64,000 bases of DNA from Euglena gracilis (Eukaryota; Euglenida; Euglenophyceae; Euglenales): contig CP154955.1 in assembly GCA_039621445.1 (NCBI GenBank), positions 22,123,823 through 22,187,822 on the forward strand, written 5' to 3'. A program made the position numbers and the translations under genes. The notes under the pieces were generated by a model. It made no database searches. It saw nothing but the letters and a program-made list of their open reading frames with translations, and had not been told where the DNA came from. Below, piece after piece: positions 11,013 through 22,876 of this stretch. Within the stretch, counting starts at the first letter, position 1; each line of letters begins with the position of its first letter.

Positions 11013-12262
11013 TTTGAGCATTTTGCCGCACTCACCACTTCTTTCCAAGAAGCCCAACAACGGATTTTGCATCTTTGCTCGGAAATCCAGCATTTGAAAT
11101 CGAGCATTTTTGAAGCAATTTCAAGCAAAAGTGCAAGAAAATTTTGTTCCCCGTATGCAAATCCAGCTTTTCGAGAACGAATTTTACACTTGGAGCAAAA
11201 ATCCTGCCATTGTGCTGCAAATCAGGAGGGATTACCCTCCTTGAACGCGAAAATCGCGGATTGCACACAACGGTTGGATTTCGCGCAACAACAAATGCAA
11301 ACGGACATTGGACATTGCCACCGCATGTTTCCGCACCTTTCAAGCGAATTTCTGACATTAGTGGTATTCAAGCCGTTATTAGGGAATTACAAACCCGTTG
11401 CACCTTGTTGTCCACCACAGTAGCAGAAATTCGCTTACTTCCCAATGATTCGCGCGCTCGGATACCCGAGTCACCGGAATTTCGCTCATTTTATAACATA
11501 ATGCTTGGTGACGACAAGTAAACCTTGCAGGCATTTTGCGGGAGTTTGATTCAACTTGAAGAATCTGTGAATCGGAATGCCCGATCCGTGCAAGATGAGG
11601 TTTCACGGTTGGATGGACGAATTTCTGCGTTGTTGGGAAAGCCAACCGCGCAAAATTCCCGCACCACCACGGAAACACCCACCAATTCAACCCACCAATT
11701 GCAAATTGTCTCAAATGCAGTAAAAGCGCTTGCGGGTCAACTCCGGAACGTGGAAGAGTCCCAAGGACAACTTGCTCAAAATTTCCACTTGGTTTCTGAA
11801 AAATTACCACACTTGGACGATTTTTCCCGTTGCCGCAAACACATTTGGCATTTGGAGACTGAGGTCTCTGTATCTCTGAGGTATCTGCGGTCAACTCCAG
11901 TTGGTGGAACATTTAGAAGAAACGGTGCATGACTTGTCCGCAAGTTTGGATAACATGTCCACTCCGGTATCGGTAGTTGCCACCACCCACCGCAGTAAGT
12001 CCTCAAATTACCGTTTCTGGAGTAGGAATTCCTACACCCACCGCGAATTTGGTACAACCACCCGTGAAAACGCGAATTGTACCACCTTTGCTTTTGCCCA
12101 TACAACAAACCCACTTTTCACAACACACTTCCGATGAGGAAATTCATCCCCCGCTCGAAAATTGGAGTCTCCAACAAAAAATTAAACATTCCAACCTTGT
12201 ACGAGGAATGAGCCAACACCCCACACCTGGTATTGATCATGTGTCGCATTCGCGATCATACA
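11013..12262 (+). pseudogene. Coiled-coil gag-like protein remnant, in-frame TAA
   Basis: Plus-strand frames here encode heptad-rich helices. The first, about 11,030-11,360, contains RILHLCSEIQHLKSSIFEAI. A second, in another frame from about 11,340, contains an IQAVIRELQTRC helix, then one TAA at 11,519-11,521, then a further coiled coil (LIQLEESVNRNARSVQDEV) to about 11,900. A third frame, about 11,970-12,260, is Pro/Gln-rich and ends at the solitary satellite unit. At least two indels therefore separate the pieces. Coiled-coil, Gln-rich proteins of this kind occur as gag or structural proteins of retroelements, but no zinc knuckle or protease is present. Both ends abut satellite units in opposite orientation. 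Function beyond 'probably element structural protein' is not supported. Confidence 0.5.
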
Positions 12263-12482
12263 CAAAAAACACAAAAAAACGCCACTTTTCGGTCATTATC
12301 GGCCGAAAAATGTAGTGTCGGCGCTCCAAAAACGAGCGCACTACCCCGGCCAGAGGTCGGCGATCCTTTACCTCATTGTTGCGAAGGGCGGCGGGCGGAC
12401 AGGCGCAATTTTGCCCGCGGCGGGCGTGCGCAAAACGCAGCAGGTACCGCCCGGAAGGCGCAAAATAGCACCTGCAAAATTC
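12263..12482 (-). repeat. Solitary satellite unit, subfamily A, reversed
   Basis: A single unit in reverse orientation relative to 8,571-11,012. It retains the palindrome TTTCGGCCGAAA equivalent (as TATCGGCCGAAAAATG), the GGAGCGC region and the CGCAAAATAGCAC end. It lacks the GTCCGTTACC linker. Flanks (ACACAAAAAACACAAAA on the left, CTGCAAAATTCC on the right) show no clear target duplication. Confidence 0.9.
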
Positions 12483-12645
12483 CTGATTTCCGGCATTTTG
12501 GGGGTGGCATTCTGCCCTTGTAACTGGTGCTGCAATTGCAGTAGCATGGTTGAACGTGATTCCAACTTTGGTAAAAAGATGGCTCATACTATCTTGCACA
12601 TGCAGAAACTTGGAATCATTCCGCGTTTCCGCTTCATGCAGTGTT

Positions 12646-13560
12646 TCACTGATTTATTGGAATTTTTGTGGAAGTTGGATGTGCAAAATACTTCAGCATT
12701 TTCGAGAAAGTGTTGACATGTGTTATCAAGAAAGTGTTGAAGGTCTTTCCCCGCATTTTCAAAATTGTGTTCGCAATATTTGCCGATTCCCGCAAACAAT
12801 TCCTGCAATATTCCAGTTTGGTGTTGACAACCCTTTGGTTGTCCTCCAAAACCTTGTTAAGCGTGGTTGCGCATTCCGCAACACATTGGTGGACATGCAA
12901 AATATGCTTGCTCATCGGGTGTTCCGCTGGAAGTTTACCGAGAATTCGGTAAAAATCACCGGGGCTGAGGTTATCCCTCAAATCATCCTCATAGTCCTCC
13001 ACAGTGGAAACGGCACCAGAGATATGCGGCACCACCAGACGCATATCTGGGTTCCATGGCAAAGCAGGGAAAACCGCAGTTTCCACAGGTAATCCCGGCA
13101 ATGCGTGAAACGGTGTGGGGGATGGAAATTGAGGGGGGGGGTTGGAAAAAACACGGTGTTTACACCAAGTTGCCCTCCAAAAGGCCCACCGGTGCTTCCA
13201 CCGGGGATCTTTTGGGTGTGAACAGAGCAAAGGGCAAATAATAATGTAATGGTGTAATGGTGCAAGGGGTTCATCCCCTCGCCGCATCAACGATGGGTGA
13301 ACCGGGATGGAGGAAGGCATTTTGCCACCTACATCCCGCACAATCAACGACAATGATGATGAGGAAGGCTCATTGCTCCCTTGCCACAATAAAGACGTTT
13401 CGCCTGGTGACAATGACAATTGATGCAATGTGTCTTCTTGTTGCTTGGGGGGTCGAGCACCGGAACTTGTCTGATTCGAACCGTTCCAATCTCCGCAACC
13501 TTCATCAAGGTTGGTCAATGAACTCATCAACAAGTCATAATCAAGTTTGTGGTTGGGCAT
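12646..13560 (-). CDS. Hypothetical protein, possibly gag-like N-terminal region
   Basis: An uninterrupted minus-strand frame of about 304 codons starts at an ATG at 13,560 and ends at a TGA. The open frame extends upstream to 13,734, where it would add a hydrophobic segment and a basic cluster, but the ATG at 13,560 gives a soluble acidic start (MPNHKLDYDLLMSSL). The middle is Ser/Pro-rich. The last 110 residues are strongly helical with several Cys and Asn, reminiscent of a gag or capsid helical domain. I recognise no domain. Opposite-strand frames also run open here for up to 180 codons, so coding is not certain. It may belong with the zinc-knuckle fragment at 7.8-8.5 kb, also on the minus strand, but they are separated by satellite and coiled-coil sequence. 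Confidence 0.35.
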   Translation of the reverse strand: MPNHKLDYDLLMSSLTNLDEGCGDWNGSNQTSSGARPPKQQEDTLHQLSLSPGETSLLWQGSNEPSSSSLSLIVRDVGGKMPSSIPVHPSLMRRGDEPLAPLHHYIIICPLLCSHPKDPRWKHRWAFWRATWCKHRVFSNPPPQFPSPTPFHALPGLPVETAVFPALPWNPDMRLVVPHISGAVSTVEDYEDDLRDNLSPGDFYRILGKLPAEHPMSKHILHVHQCVAECATTLNKVLEDNQRVVNTKLEYCRNCLRESANIANTILKMRGKTFNTFLITHVNTFSKMLKYFAHPTSTKIPINQ

Positions 13561-14184
13561 GCATTGGCTGGCTCTGCATCTTTTGCGATGGGTAAAAAGG
13601 CAAAAACCAAAATTCACACAAATAAGCAGTGAAACAGGGACCAGAAAGGTTGTATCGGCGAATACCGAACAGAGCCTTCTGAGACCTGTATCCTTGCTTA
13701 AAGGTTGGCTAGGGGCCAGGAACAGTACTTTCACCGTGTTTCACGGCTCAGTACGATCTTCACCACCAGTCAACCACAGAGTTTCTCTGTGTGGCACGTC
13801 TGTGCAGGATCGTTGCCTAAATCTGCTACCAAGTGTACGTCCAAGGACTTCCCTTTAACCCCTTTTGTCCGGAAAAGCCTGTTTTGCTTCCTCCTGGTGC
13901 GCACCTACTTTGGTGAGTTAAAATACTTGGAGTAACAAAAATCTTTCTCCCAATTCCCCTATGCTAAGGCAGAGCACGAAGCAAGTCGCTGTGAAAGGAT
14001 TTTCCTTCACAGTCGTGTTCAGTCCTTTCAGAGGGTTATCCTCTTACTTCAAAGCAGTCAGAATGTGAAGAATAGAAGACCACCTGTGAGGAAAAGAGAT
14101 CACCCGAGCACGTGTGATACGTGTCGCTAATTCCCATAGGATCTGCCACGATCGTCAGGCAATATTCATCACAGCCGTCAGATT
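13561..14184. other. Unassigned stretch between element fragments
   Basis: No coding frame of substance is supported. The sequence shares a GACCAGAAAGGTT word with position 7,836 near the other gag fragment. Upstream integrase sequence that should precede the fragment at 14,185 is not recognisable here, so the element was truncated. Confidence 0.35.
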
Positions 14185-14574
14185 GTGACCGATCCAGACT
14201 CTGCAGGTTTCCTACAGAGCTGGGATCGTGCATGGTATACACTCGGCCCATGCGAAATTTTGGAGAGGTTAGGTGGTAGCGGGCGATATAAAGTTTCCTT
14301 GCCCAACGGAGGACGTCCATATGGACGATTTCAAACCGTACCTAAGCCCCCAGACGGAAAAGCTATCCCCTGCCTATATTTCAAGCCCCGTTCCAGATTA
14401 CCTGAAACGGACGACTTTGTGGTCGATAAGATAATATACCACATGGACGACAGGCGTGTGCACTACTGGAAAGTTCGTTGGAAAGGGTATGGGCCAGAGG
14501 AGGACACTTGGGAGCCAGCATCCAGTTTTGTTGGATATATCCAGCAGGATTGGAAGAGCGCAATAACATAGACA
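14185..14574 (+). pseudogene. Ty3/gypsy chromovirus integrase C-terminus with chromodomain
   Basis: The C-terminal 128 residues of a chromovirus pol, 5' truncated. Residues 20-40 ([20 protein letters not shown]) match the GPY/F module that follows the integrase core in many Ty3/gypsy elements, with Cys in place of the usual Tyr/Phe. Residues about 77-118 form a chromodomain, with the hallmark [18 protein letters not shown] and its two aromatic cage positions. Chromodomains of this type tether pre-integration complexes to modified histones and direct insertion into heterochromatin. The frame closes with TAG, then TAA and TAA within six codons. The first codon given is a GTG at the limit of recognisable sequence, not a true start. 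The sequence differs clearly from the chromodomain at 61.95-62.07 kb, so it is a separate lineage. Confidence 0.8.
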
Positions 14575-14822
14575 TAAACATAAACACTTCTTGAAACGAT
14601 TTCGTTTTTGAGAATGCGTGTGTTTTACGTGAATGTTTTGCGTTTATACCCCCCTGCACTTCCTTATTTCTATATTTCTTTCTTCCTTTTCTTCCTTATT
14701 TCTATATATCTTTCACACAGAGTTTTTTATTACGATAGAAGCCTTCCTTTTTCAGTGCGCCAGCACTCAAACCGACTGACAACAAGGTTTCCCTTCGTTG
14801 CAGTCGTCGTTCGGGTAGCATC
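14575..14822 (+). other. Possible LTR or untranslated spacer between pol end and proline-rich gene
   Basis: About 250 bp with a long pyrimidine tract (about 14,660-14,720) ending CACACAG, followed 100 bp later by the ATG of copy 2. Its position, after a pol stop and before another element gene on the same strand, would suit an LTR shared by tandem elements or a 3' UTR. I cannot identify terminal TG...CA ends or a primer-binding site. Confidence 0.3.
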
Positions 14823-15768
14823 ATGCTGCCTGGGCGCGGACCTGGACCAGGTTCTCCATGGCCGCAGCCTTCTGTCGCGCCATACCCCCAGTACCCTCAG
14901 TATGCTGAGGCCCCGATTCCGGGTGCCCCACATGTTGAAAGGGTTTCAGCCCCAGTATTTGCCGCGGCTACCAGCAGCCGGTCCGCATATGCGGTACCAG
15001 ATCCATCTGTCGTCCGGCAGCCGGCACATCAGCCACCAGCGCAGCGCAGATCGTGCCTGCCCCCGTATGCGGGAGAGATGATCTTCCACACTACGGAGAC
15101 GTCGGAGCGGGTGATGTGTATGTGCGCACCCCCCCAACGGAGCCCTTTATGCAAGCCGTTTGGGATGCATACTGTGCTCAGTTGTTGGTCGTAGCCAACA
15201 CCCCTGTGGCTCAGTGGTGTCCCTGTGGTCAAGCCCTGATGACGGGGAGACGGTATTTCTCGTCCGCAGCCGATTCCGGCTTCGAACCCGGCGAGACAAT
15301 GACGGACCTGGGCGTGTATGTGCCGCCCATGCTGCAAACACAGACGCCGGGGGGATCCCACACCGTGCATATGCGTGAGCACAGTCCCCCACCGGTAGGT
15401 GAGGCTGTGCATGTCCCACCTGGAATGACAGGAATTTTTGCTCGCCCGCCCTCACTGCGGCGAATGCCTCCGCGCGAGCCGCCAGCGGAGCAATTTGTAT
15501 CGCAGTACGCGATGCACGGGGATAACCCGCGCGGCGCACGCGTTCTCCCAGCCGGACATTCGGACGTGCCGTGCCCCCTGGTGCATACGTCCAACACATG
15601 TTCACGAACTGGATGCCACAGGCATCACCGGTCGCCCCTGCCCCTGGCGTTGAGCCACGGCGGCAGGTGGAGCCCATAGTGGTGGAGGATGAACCTCCCC
15701 ACCGTGTGGCAGCCCGACCGCCCAGTGCACCTCCTGTCCAGACCAGGGATATCCCCCGTCGGCAGGAT
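14823..15768 (+). pseudogene. Proline-rich element protein, N-terminal segment (copy 2)
   Basis: This is the inverted second copy of the gene at 1,628-3,199. A plausible ATG at 14,823 opens a Pro-rich frame (MLPGRGPGPGSPWPQPS). From 14,993 onward, where homology with copy 1 begins, the conserved frame is a different one, judging by the mostly third-position differences, so an indel lies between 14,940 and 14,993. A 5-bp insertion near 15,566-15,575 (GTGCCCC against CCACC in copy 1) shifts the frame again. After 15,768 the sequence breaks into CA repeats and low-complexity DNA, so the C-terminal two thirds are missing. It lies 250 bp downstream of a chromovirus pol end on the same strand, which hints that this protein could be that element's gag; this is inference only. 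Confidence 0.55.
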
Positions 15769-16809
15769 GCTCACACACACACATACCAGGGGTTTTTTTT
15801 AGTCTTGGACCCCCTCTCCGGGGGAGGGGGGTAGAGTGGTTGGGTCCCTTGGCCCCCCCGGGGGCGGGGTGGGGGTTGGGGCTGGTGGGTATATCTTTTT
15901 CAGCGCCGAAGGCGCCAAATTTTTTGGAAAAGGTGCTATTTTTGGCACTTTTTGGCACCATTTTCGGGCAAAAGTGGGTGGGTCCCCCGGTGTTGGGGGG
16001 GGTGAGGACCCTCGCCCGGGGGGGCTGCCGGGGCTGCAACCACTTTTTTCTGGCCCTAGAGGGCTCAGGCCAGGGCCTTTCTGAAATTGGGCCCCGTTTT
16101 CGAACATGCCAACCGGCGGTAAAGGGGGTGAGGTGTGCCCCCCCGACCCAGGGTCCCCAGTTGCCCCGCGTAGGATCTTTTTTTCCCTCCATTGTTGTTG
16201 TTTTCCAATTTCTCAACTTGAACTTTGTGGCTGAAAAATCCCGAGAGGCAAAAACCAACCCACCTACTTAGGTGAGCAAGTCAGCAGCACAAGACAAACC
16301 TTGCTGAGAGGATGGGTGAGTACCTGGTTCAGGAGACCTGCTGCTTGGGGTGGGAAAACAACGTGGAAAGCAATGCCTTGGTTTCTTTGGATAATTGAAT
16401 TGTCCTTTTTGTTCTTTCAATTCTCAATTGCCTTTTCTGCTCTTGTGATTCTCAAATCGAATTCTCAAATTCTAGCTGGAATTTGCTGGGGTTCCAATTC
16501 CACTCGCGTGGTGGTTGACTTGCTTTTGTGGTTCCTACCGGGGGGTTTTTGGGAATTCTCTGGGAAATTTTTGGCTGCCGACGCCAGCGGCAGCCGACAC
16601 CCCCTCCATTGCGACCTTAGTCGGACCCGTTTTTCTGCCACCCCCCCCCCCCACGAACAAAAACAGGGAGAGTGAAATTGATTTTTTTTTGTGGGGGGCT
16701 AAAATTCTGCGCTTTTTTTTTGGAACGGGTCCTGTCGCCTTTTTTTTTTTTTTGTAAAACGGTGTTACGAGTCTGACCCCCCCCAGCCATAATATCGGGC
16801 ACCTTGGGA
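15769..16809. other. Low-complexity, homopolymer-rich spacer before the main array
   Basis: CA repeats (15,771-15,784), G and C runs (15,816-15,870, 15,990-16,030, 16,640-16,652), and T runs (16,681-16,690, 16,739-16,754) dominate. Open frames are compositional only. The last 20 bp before the array, ending ATCGGGCACCTTGGGAG, carry no satellite similarity. Confidence 0.5.
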
Positions 16810-19800
16810 GAGCGTCCGATTTGGGCCGAAAATCACCGAAAAATGGCGTTCGCTTGGGCGTCCGTTACCAACGTGCTATTTTGCGCCTCCCGGGCGGTAT
16901 ATGCTGCGTTTTCCGCACGCCCGCCGCGGGCAAAAATTGCTCCTGTCCGCCCGGCGCCCTTCGCAACAGTCAGGTAAAGGATCGCCGACCTCTATCCGGG
17001 GCGGAGCGCTCGTTTTCGGAGCGCCAGCGCGTCCGATTTCGGCAACAATATTACCGAAAAATGGCGCTCGTTGGGGCGTCCGTTACGAAAGTGCTATTTT
17101 GCGCCTCCCGGGCGGTAACTGCTGCGTTTTCCGCACGCCCGCCGCGGGCAAAACTGCGCCCGTCCGCCCGGCGCCCTTCGCAACAGTCAGGTAAAGGATC
17201 GCCGACCTCTAGCCGGGGCGGAGCGCTCGTTTTTGGAGCGCCAGCGCGTCCAATTTCGGCCGAACATCACCGAAAAATGGCGTTCGTTGGGGCGTCCGTT
17301 ACCAAAGTGCTATTTTGCGCCTCCCGGGAGGTAAGCTGCGTTTTCCGCACGCCCGCCGCGCGCTCCGCCCCGGCTAGAGGTCGGCGATCCTTTACCTGAC
17401 TGTTGCGAAGGGCGCCGGGCGGACAGGCGCAATCTTGCCCGCCGCAATTTTGCCGTCGTTTTTGGAGCGCCCGCGCGTCCGATTTCGGCCGAAAATAACC
17501 GAAAAATGGCGTTCGCTGGGACGTCCGTTACCAAAGTGCTATTTTGCGCCTCCCGGGCGGTAACTGCTGCGTTTTCCGCACGCCCGCCGCGGGCAAAACT
17601 GCGCCTGTCCGCCCGGCGCCCTTCGCAACAGTCAGGTAAAGGATCGCCGACCTCTAGCCGGGGCGGAGCGCTCGTTTTTGGAGCGCCGGCGCGTCCAATT
17701 TCGGCCGATAATGACCGAAAAATGGCGTTCGCTGGGACGTCCGTTACCAACGTGCTATTTTGCGCCTCCTGTGCAGTAACTGCTGCGTTTTCCGCACGCC
17801 AACCGCGGGCAAAATTGCGCCTGTCCGCCCGGCGCCCTTCGCAACAGTCAGGTAAAGGATCGCCGACCTCTAGCCGGGGCGGAGCGCTCGTTTTTGGAGC
17901 GCCGGCGCGTCCGAACCGAAAATTGGCGTTCGTTGGGGCGTCCGTTACCAAAGTGCTATTTTGCGCCTCCCGGGCGGTAACTGCTGCGTTTTCCGCACGC
18001 CCGCCGCGGGGAAAATTGCGCCTGTCCGCCCGGCGCCCATCGCAACAGTCAGGTAAAGGATCGCCGACCTCTAGCCGGGGCGGAGCGCTCGTTTTTGGAG
18101 CGCCGGCGCGTCCGATTTCGGCCGAAAATCACCGAACAATAGCGTTCGTTGGGGCGTCCGTTACCAACGTGCTATTTTGCGCCTCCCGGGCGGTAACTGC
18201 TGCGTTTTCCGCACGCCCGCCGCGGGCAAAATTGCGCCTGTCCGCCCGGCGCCCTTCGCAACAGTCAGGTAAAGGATCGCCGACCTCTAGCCGGGGCGGA
18301 GCGCTCGTTTTTGGAGCGCCGGCGCGTCCGATTTCGCCCGAAAATCACCGAAAAATACCGTTCGTTGGGGCGTCCGTTACCAAAGTGCTATTTTGCGCCT
18401 CCCGGGCGGTAACTGCTGTGTTTTCCGCAGGCCTGCCGCGGGCAAAGTTGCCCCTGTCTGCCCGGCGCCCTTCGCAACAGTCAGGTAAAGGATCGCCGAC
18501 CTCTAGCCGGGCGGGGCGCTCGTTTTTGGAGCGTCGGGGCGTCCGATTTGGGCCGAAAATCACCGAAAAATGGCGTTCGTTGGGGCGTCCATTACCAAAG
18601 TGCTATTTTGCGCCTCCCGGGCGGTAACTGCTGCGTTTTCCGCACGCCCGCCGCGGGCAAAATTGCGCCTGTCCGCCCGGCGCCCTTCGCAACAGTCAGG
18701 TAAAGGATCGCCGACCTCTAGCCGGGGCGGAGCCCTCGTTTTTGGAGCGCCGGCGCGTCCGATTTCGCCCGAAAATCACCGAAAAATACCGTTCGTTGGG
18801 GCGTCCGTTACCAAAGTGCTATTTTGCGCCTCCCGGGCGGTAACTGCTGCGTTTTCCGCACGCCTTCAGCGGGCAAAATTGCGTCTGCCCGGCGCCCTTC
18901 GCAACAGTCAGTAAAGGATCGCCGACCTCTATCCGGGGCGAAGCGCTCGTTTTTGGAGCGCCGGCGCGTCCAATTTCGGCCGAAAATCACCGAAAAATGG
19001 CGTTCGTTGGGGCGTCCGTTACCAAAGTGCTATTTTGCGCCTCCCGGGCGGTAACTGCTGCGTTTTCCGCACGCCCGCCGCGGGCAAAATTGCGCCTGTC
19101 TGCCCGGCGCCCTTCGCAACAGTCAGGTAAAGGATCGCCGACCTCTAGCCGGGGCGGAGCGCTCGTTTTTGGAGCGCCGGCGCGTCCGATTTGGGCCGAA
19201 AATCACCGAAAAATAGCGTTCGTTGGGGCGTCCGTTACCAACGTGCTATTTTGTGCCTCCCGGGCGGTAACTGCTGCGTTTTCCGCACGCCCGCCGCGGG
19301 CAAAATTGCGCCTGTCCGCCCGGCGCCCTTCGCAACAGTCAGGTAAAGGATCGCCGACCTCTAGCCGGGGAGGAGCGCTCGTTTTTGGAGCGCCGGCGCG
19401 TCCGATTTCGCCCGAAAATCACCGAAAAATACCGTTCGTTGGGGCGTCCGTTACCAAAGTGCTATTTTGCGCCTCCCGGGCGGTAACTGCTGCGTTTTCC
19501 GCACTCCCGCCGCGGGCAAAGTTGCCCCTGTCTGCCCGGCGCCCTTCGCAACAGTCAGGTAAAGGATCGCCGACCTCTAGCCGGGGCGGAGCGCTCGTTT
19601 TTGGAGCGCCGGCGCGTCCGATTTGGGCCGAAAATCACCGAAAAATAGCGTTCGTTGGGGCGTCTGTTTCCAAAGTGCTATTTTGCGCCTCCCGGGCGGT
19701 AACTGCTGCGTTTTCCGCACGCCCGCCGCGGGCAAAATTGCGTCTGCCCGGCGCCCTTCGCAAGAGTCATGTAAAGGATCGCCGACCTCTATTCGGGGCG

Positions 19801-22800
19801 AAGCGCTCGTTTTTAGAGCGCCGGCGCGTCCAATTTCGGCCGAAAATCACCGAAAAATGGCGTTCGTTGGGGCGTCCGTTACCAAAGTGCTATTTTGCGC
19901 CTCCCGGGCGGTAACTGCTGCGTTTTCCGCACGCCCGCCGCGGGCAAAATTGCGCCTGTCTGCCCGGCGCCCTTCGCAACAGTCAGGTAAAGGATCGCCG
20001 ACCTCTAGCCGGGGCGGAGCGCTCGTTTTTGGAGCGCCGGCGCGTCCGATTTCGGCCGAAAATCACCGAAAAATAGCGTTCGTTGGGGCGTCTGTTTCCA
20101 AAGTGCTATTTTGCGCCTCCCGGGCGGTAACTGCTGCGTTTTCCGCACGCCCGCCGCGGGCAAAATTGCGCCTGTCCCCCCGGGCGCCCTTCGCAACAGT
20201 CAGGTAAAGGATCGCCGACCTCTATCCGGTGCGGAGCGCTCGTTTTTGGAGCGCCGGCGCGTCCGATTTGGGCCGAAAATCACCGAAAAATGGCGTCCGT
20301 TGGGGCGCCCGTTATCAAAGTGCTATTTTGCGCCTCCCGGGCGGTAACTGCTGCGTTTTCCGCACGCCCGCCGCGGGCAAAATTGCGCCTGTCTGCCCGG
20401 CGCCCTTCGCAACAGTCAGGTAAAGGATCGCCGACCTCTAGCCGGGGCGGAGCGCTCGTTTTTGGAGCGCCGGCGCGTCCGATTTGGGCCGAAAATCACC
20501 GAAAAATGGCGTCCGTTGGGGCGTCTTTTACCAAAGTGCTATTTTGCGCCTCCCGGGCGGTAACTGCTGCGTTTTCCGCACGCCCGCCGCGGGCAAAATT
20601 GCGCCTGTCTGCCCGGCGCCCTTCGCAACAGTCAGGTAAAGGATCGCCGACCTCTAGCCGGGGCGGAGCGCTCGTTTTTGTAGCGCCGGCGCGTCCAATT
20701 TCGGCCGAAAATCACCGAATAATGGCGTTCACTGGGAAGTCCGTTACCAACGTGCTATTTTGCGCCTCCCGGGCGGTAACTGCTGCGTTTTCCGCACGCC
20801 CGCCGCGGGCATAATTGCGCCTGTCCGCCCAGCGCCCTTCGCAACAGTCAGGTAAAGGATCGCCGACCTCTAGCCGGGGAGGAGCGCTCGTTTTTGGAGC
20901 GCCGGCGCGTCCGATTTGGGCCGAAAATCACCGAAAAATGGCGTTCGTTGGGGCGTCCGTTACCAAAGTGCTATTTTGCGCCTCCCGGGCGGTAACTGCT
21001 GCGTTTTCCGCACGCCCGCCGCGGGCAAAAATGCGCCTGTCTGCTCGGCGCCCTTCGCAACAGTGAGGTAAAGGATCGCCGACCTCTCGCCTGGGCGGAG
21101 CGCTCGTTTTTGGAGCGCCGGCGCGTCCGATTTGGGCCGAAAATCACCGAAAAATAGCGTTCGTTGGGGTGTCTGTTACCAACGTGCTATTTTGCGCCTC
21201 CCGGGCGGTAACTGCTGCGTTTTCCGCACGCCCGCCGCGGGCAAAATTGCGCCTGTCCGCCCGGCGCCCTTCGCAACAGTCAGGTAAAGGATCGCCGACC
21301 TCTAGCCGGGGCGGAGCGCTCGTTTTTGGAGCGCCGGCGCGTCCGATTTCGGCCGAAAATCACCGAAAAATGGCGTTCGTTGGGGCGTCCGTTACCAAAG
21401 TGCTATTTTGCGCCTCCCGGGCGGTAACTGCTGCGTTTTCCGCACGCCCGCCGCGGGCAAAATTGCGCCTGTCCGCCCGGCGCCCTTCGCAACAGTCAGG
21501 TAAAGGATCGCCGACCTCTAGCCGGGGCGGAGCGCTCGTTTTGGAGCGCCGGCGCGTCCGATTTCGGCCGAAAATCACCGAAAAATGGCGTTCGTTGGGG
21601 CGTCCGTTACCAAAGTGCTATTTTGCGCCTCCCGGGCGGTAACTGCTGCGTTTTCCGCACGCCCGCCGCGGGCAAAATTGCGCCTGTCCGCCCGGCGCCC
21701 TTCGCAACAGTCAGGTAAAGGATCGCCGACCTCTAGCCGGGGCGGAGCGCTCGTTTTTGGAGCGCCGGCGCGTCCGATTTCGGCCGAAAATCACCGAAAA
21801 ATGGCGTTCGTTGGGGCGTCCGTTACCAAAGTGCTATTTTGCGCCTCCCGGGCGGTAACTGCTGCGTTTTCGCCGCACGCCCGCCGCGGGCAAAAATTGC
21901 TCCTGCCCGCCCTTCGCAACAGTCAGGTAAAGGATCGCCGACCTCTAGCCGGGGCGGAGCGCTCGTTTTTGGAGCGCCGGCGCGTCCGATCGATTTCGGC
22001 CGAAAATCACCGAAAAATGGCGTTCGCGTTGGGGCGTCCGTTACCAAAGTGCTATTTTGCGCCTCCCGGGCGGTAACTGCTGCTTTTTCCGCACGCCCGC
22101 CGCGGGCAAAATTGCGCCTGTCCGCCCGGCGCCCTTCGCAACAGTCAGGTAAAGGATCGCCGACCTCTAGCCGGGGCGGAGCGCTCGTTTTTGGAGCGCC
22201 GGCGCGTCCGATTTCGGCCGAAAATCACCGAAAAAATGGCGTTCGTTGGGGCGTCCGTTACCAACGTGCTATTGCGCCTCCCGGGCGGTAACTGCTGCGT
22301 TTTCCGCACGCCCGCCGCGGGCAAAATTGCGCCTGTCCGCCCGGCGCCCTTCGCAACAGTCAGGTAAAGGATCGCCGACCTCTAGCCGGGGCGGAGCGCT
22401 CGTTTTTGGAGCGCCGGCGCGTCCGATTTCGGCCGAAAATCACCGAAAAATGGCGTTCGTTGGGCGTCCGTTACCAACGTGCTATTTTGCGCCTCCCGGG
22501 CGGTAACTGCTGCGTTTTCCGCACGCCCGCCGCGGGCAAAATTGCGCCTGTCCGCCCGGCGCCCTTCGCAACAGTCAGGTAAAGGATCGCCGACCTCTAG
22601 CCGGGGCGGAGCGCTCGTTTTTGGAGCGCCGGCGCGTCCGATTTCGGCCGAAAATCACCGAAAAATGGCGTTCGTTGGGGCGTCCGTTACCAAAGTGCTA
22701 TTTTGCGCCTCCCGGGCGGTAACTGCTGCCTGCGTTTTCCGCACCCCCGCCGCGGGCAAAATTGCGCCTGTCCGCCCGGCGCCCTTCGCAACAGTCAGGT

Positions 22801-22854
22801 AAAGGATCGCCGACCTCTAGCCGGGGCGGAGCGCTCGTTTTTGGAGCGCCGGCG

Positions 22855-22876
22855 CCCCCCCCCCCCCCCACCCCCC
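22855..22876. other. C-run replacing about 50 bp of a satellite unit
   Basis: A run of 15 C, one A and six C replaces the segment from CGTCCGATTTCGG to CGTTACC. All neighbouring units are intact. A sequencing or assembly gap-fill artefact is the likeliest cause. Confidence 0.6.

Noticed and set aside
11379-11912. Minus-strand frame of 177 codons opposite the coiled-coil region.
   Set aside because: The plus-strand frames have clear heptad periodicity and biased composition; the minus frame looks like its shadow.
15602-16258. Minus-strand frame of 218 codons over the low-complexity spacer.
   Set aside because: Composition is driven by C/G runs, and it overlaps copy 2 of the proline-rich gene on the other strand.
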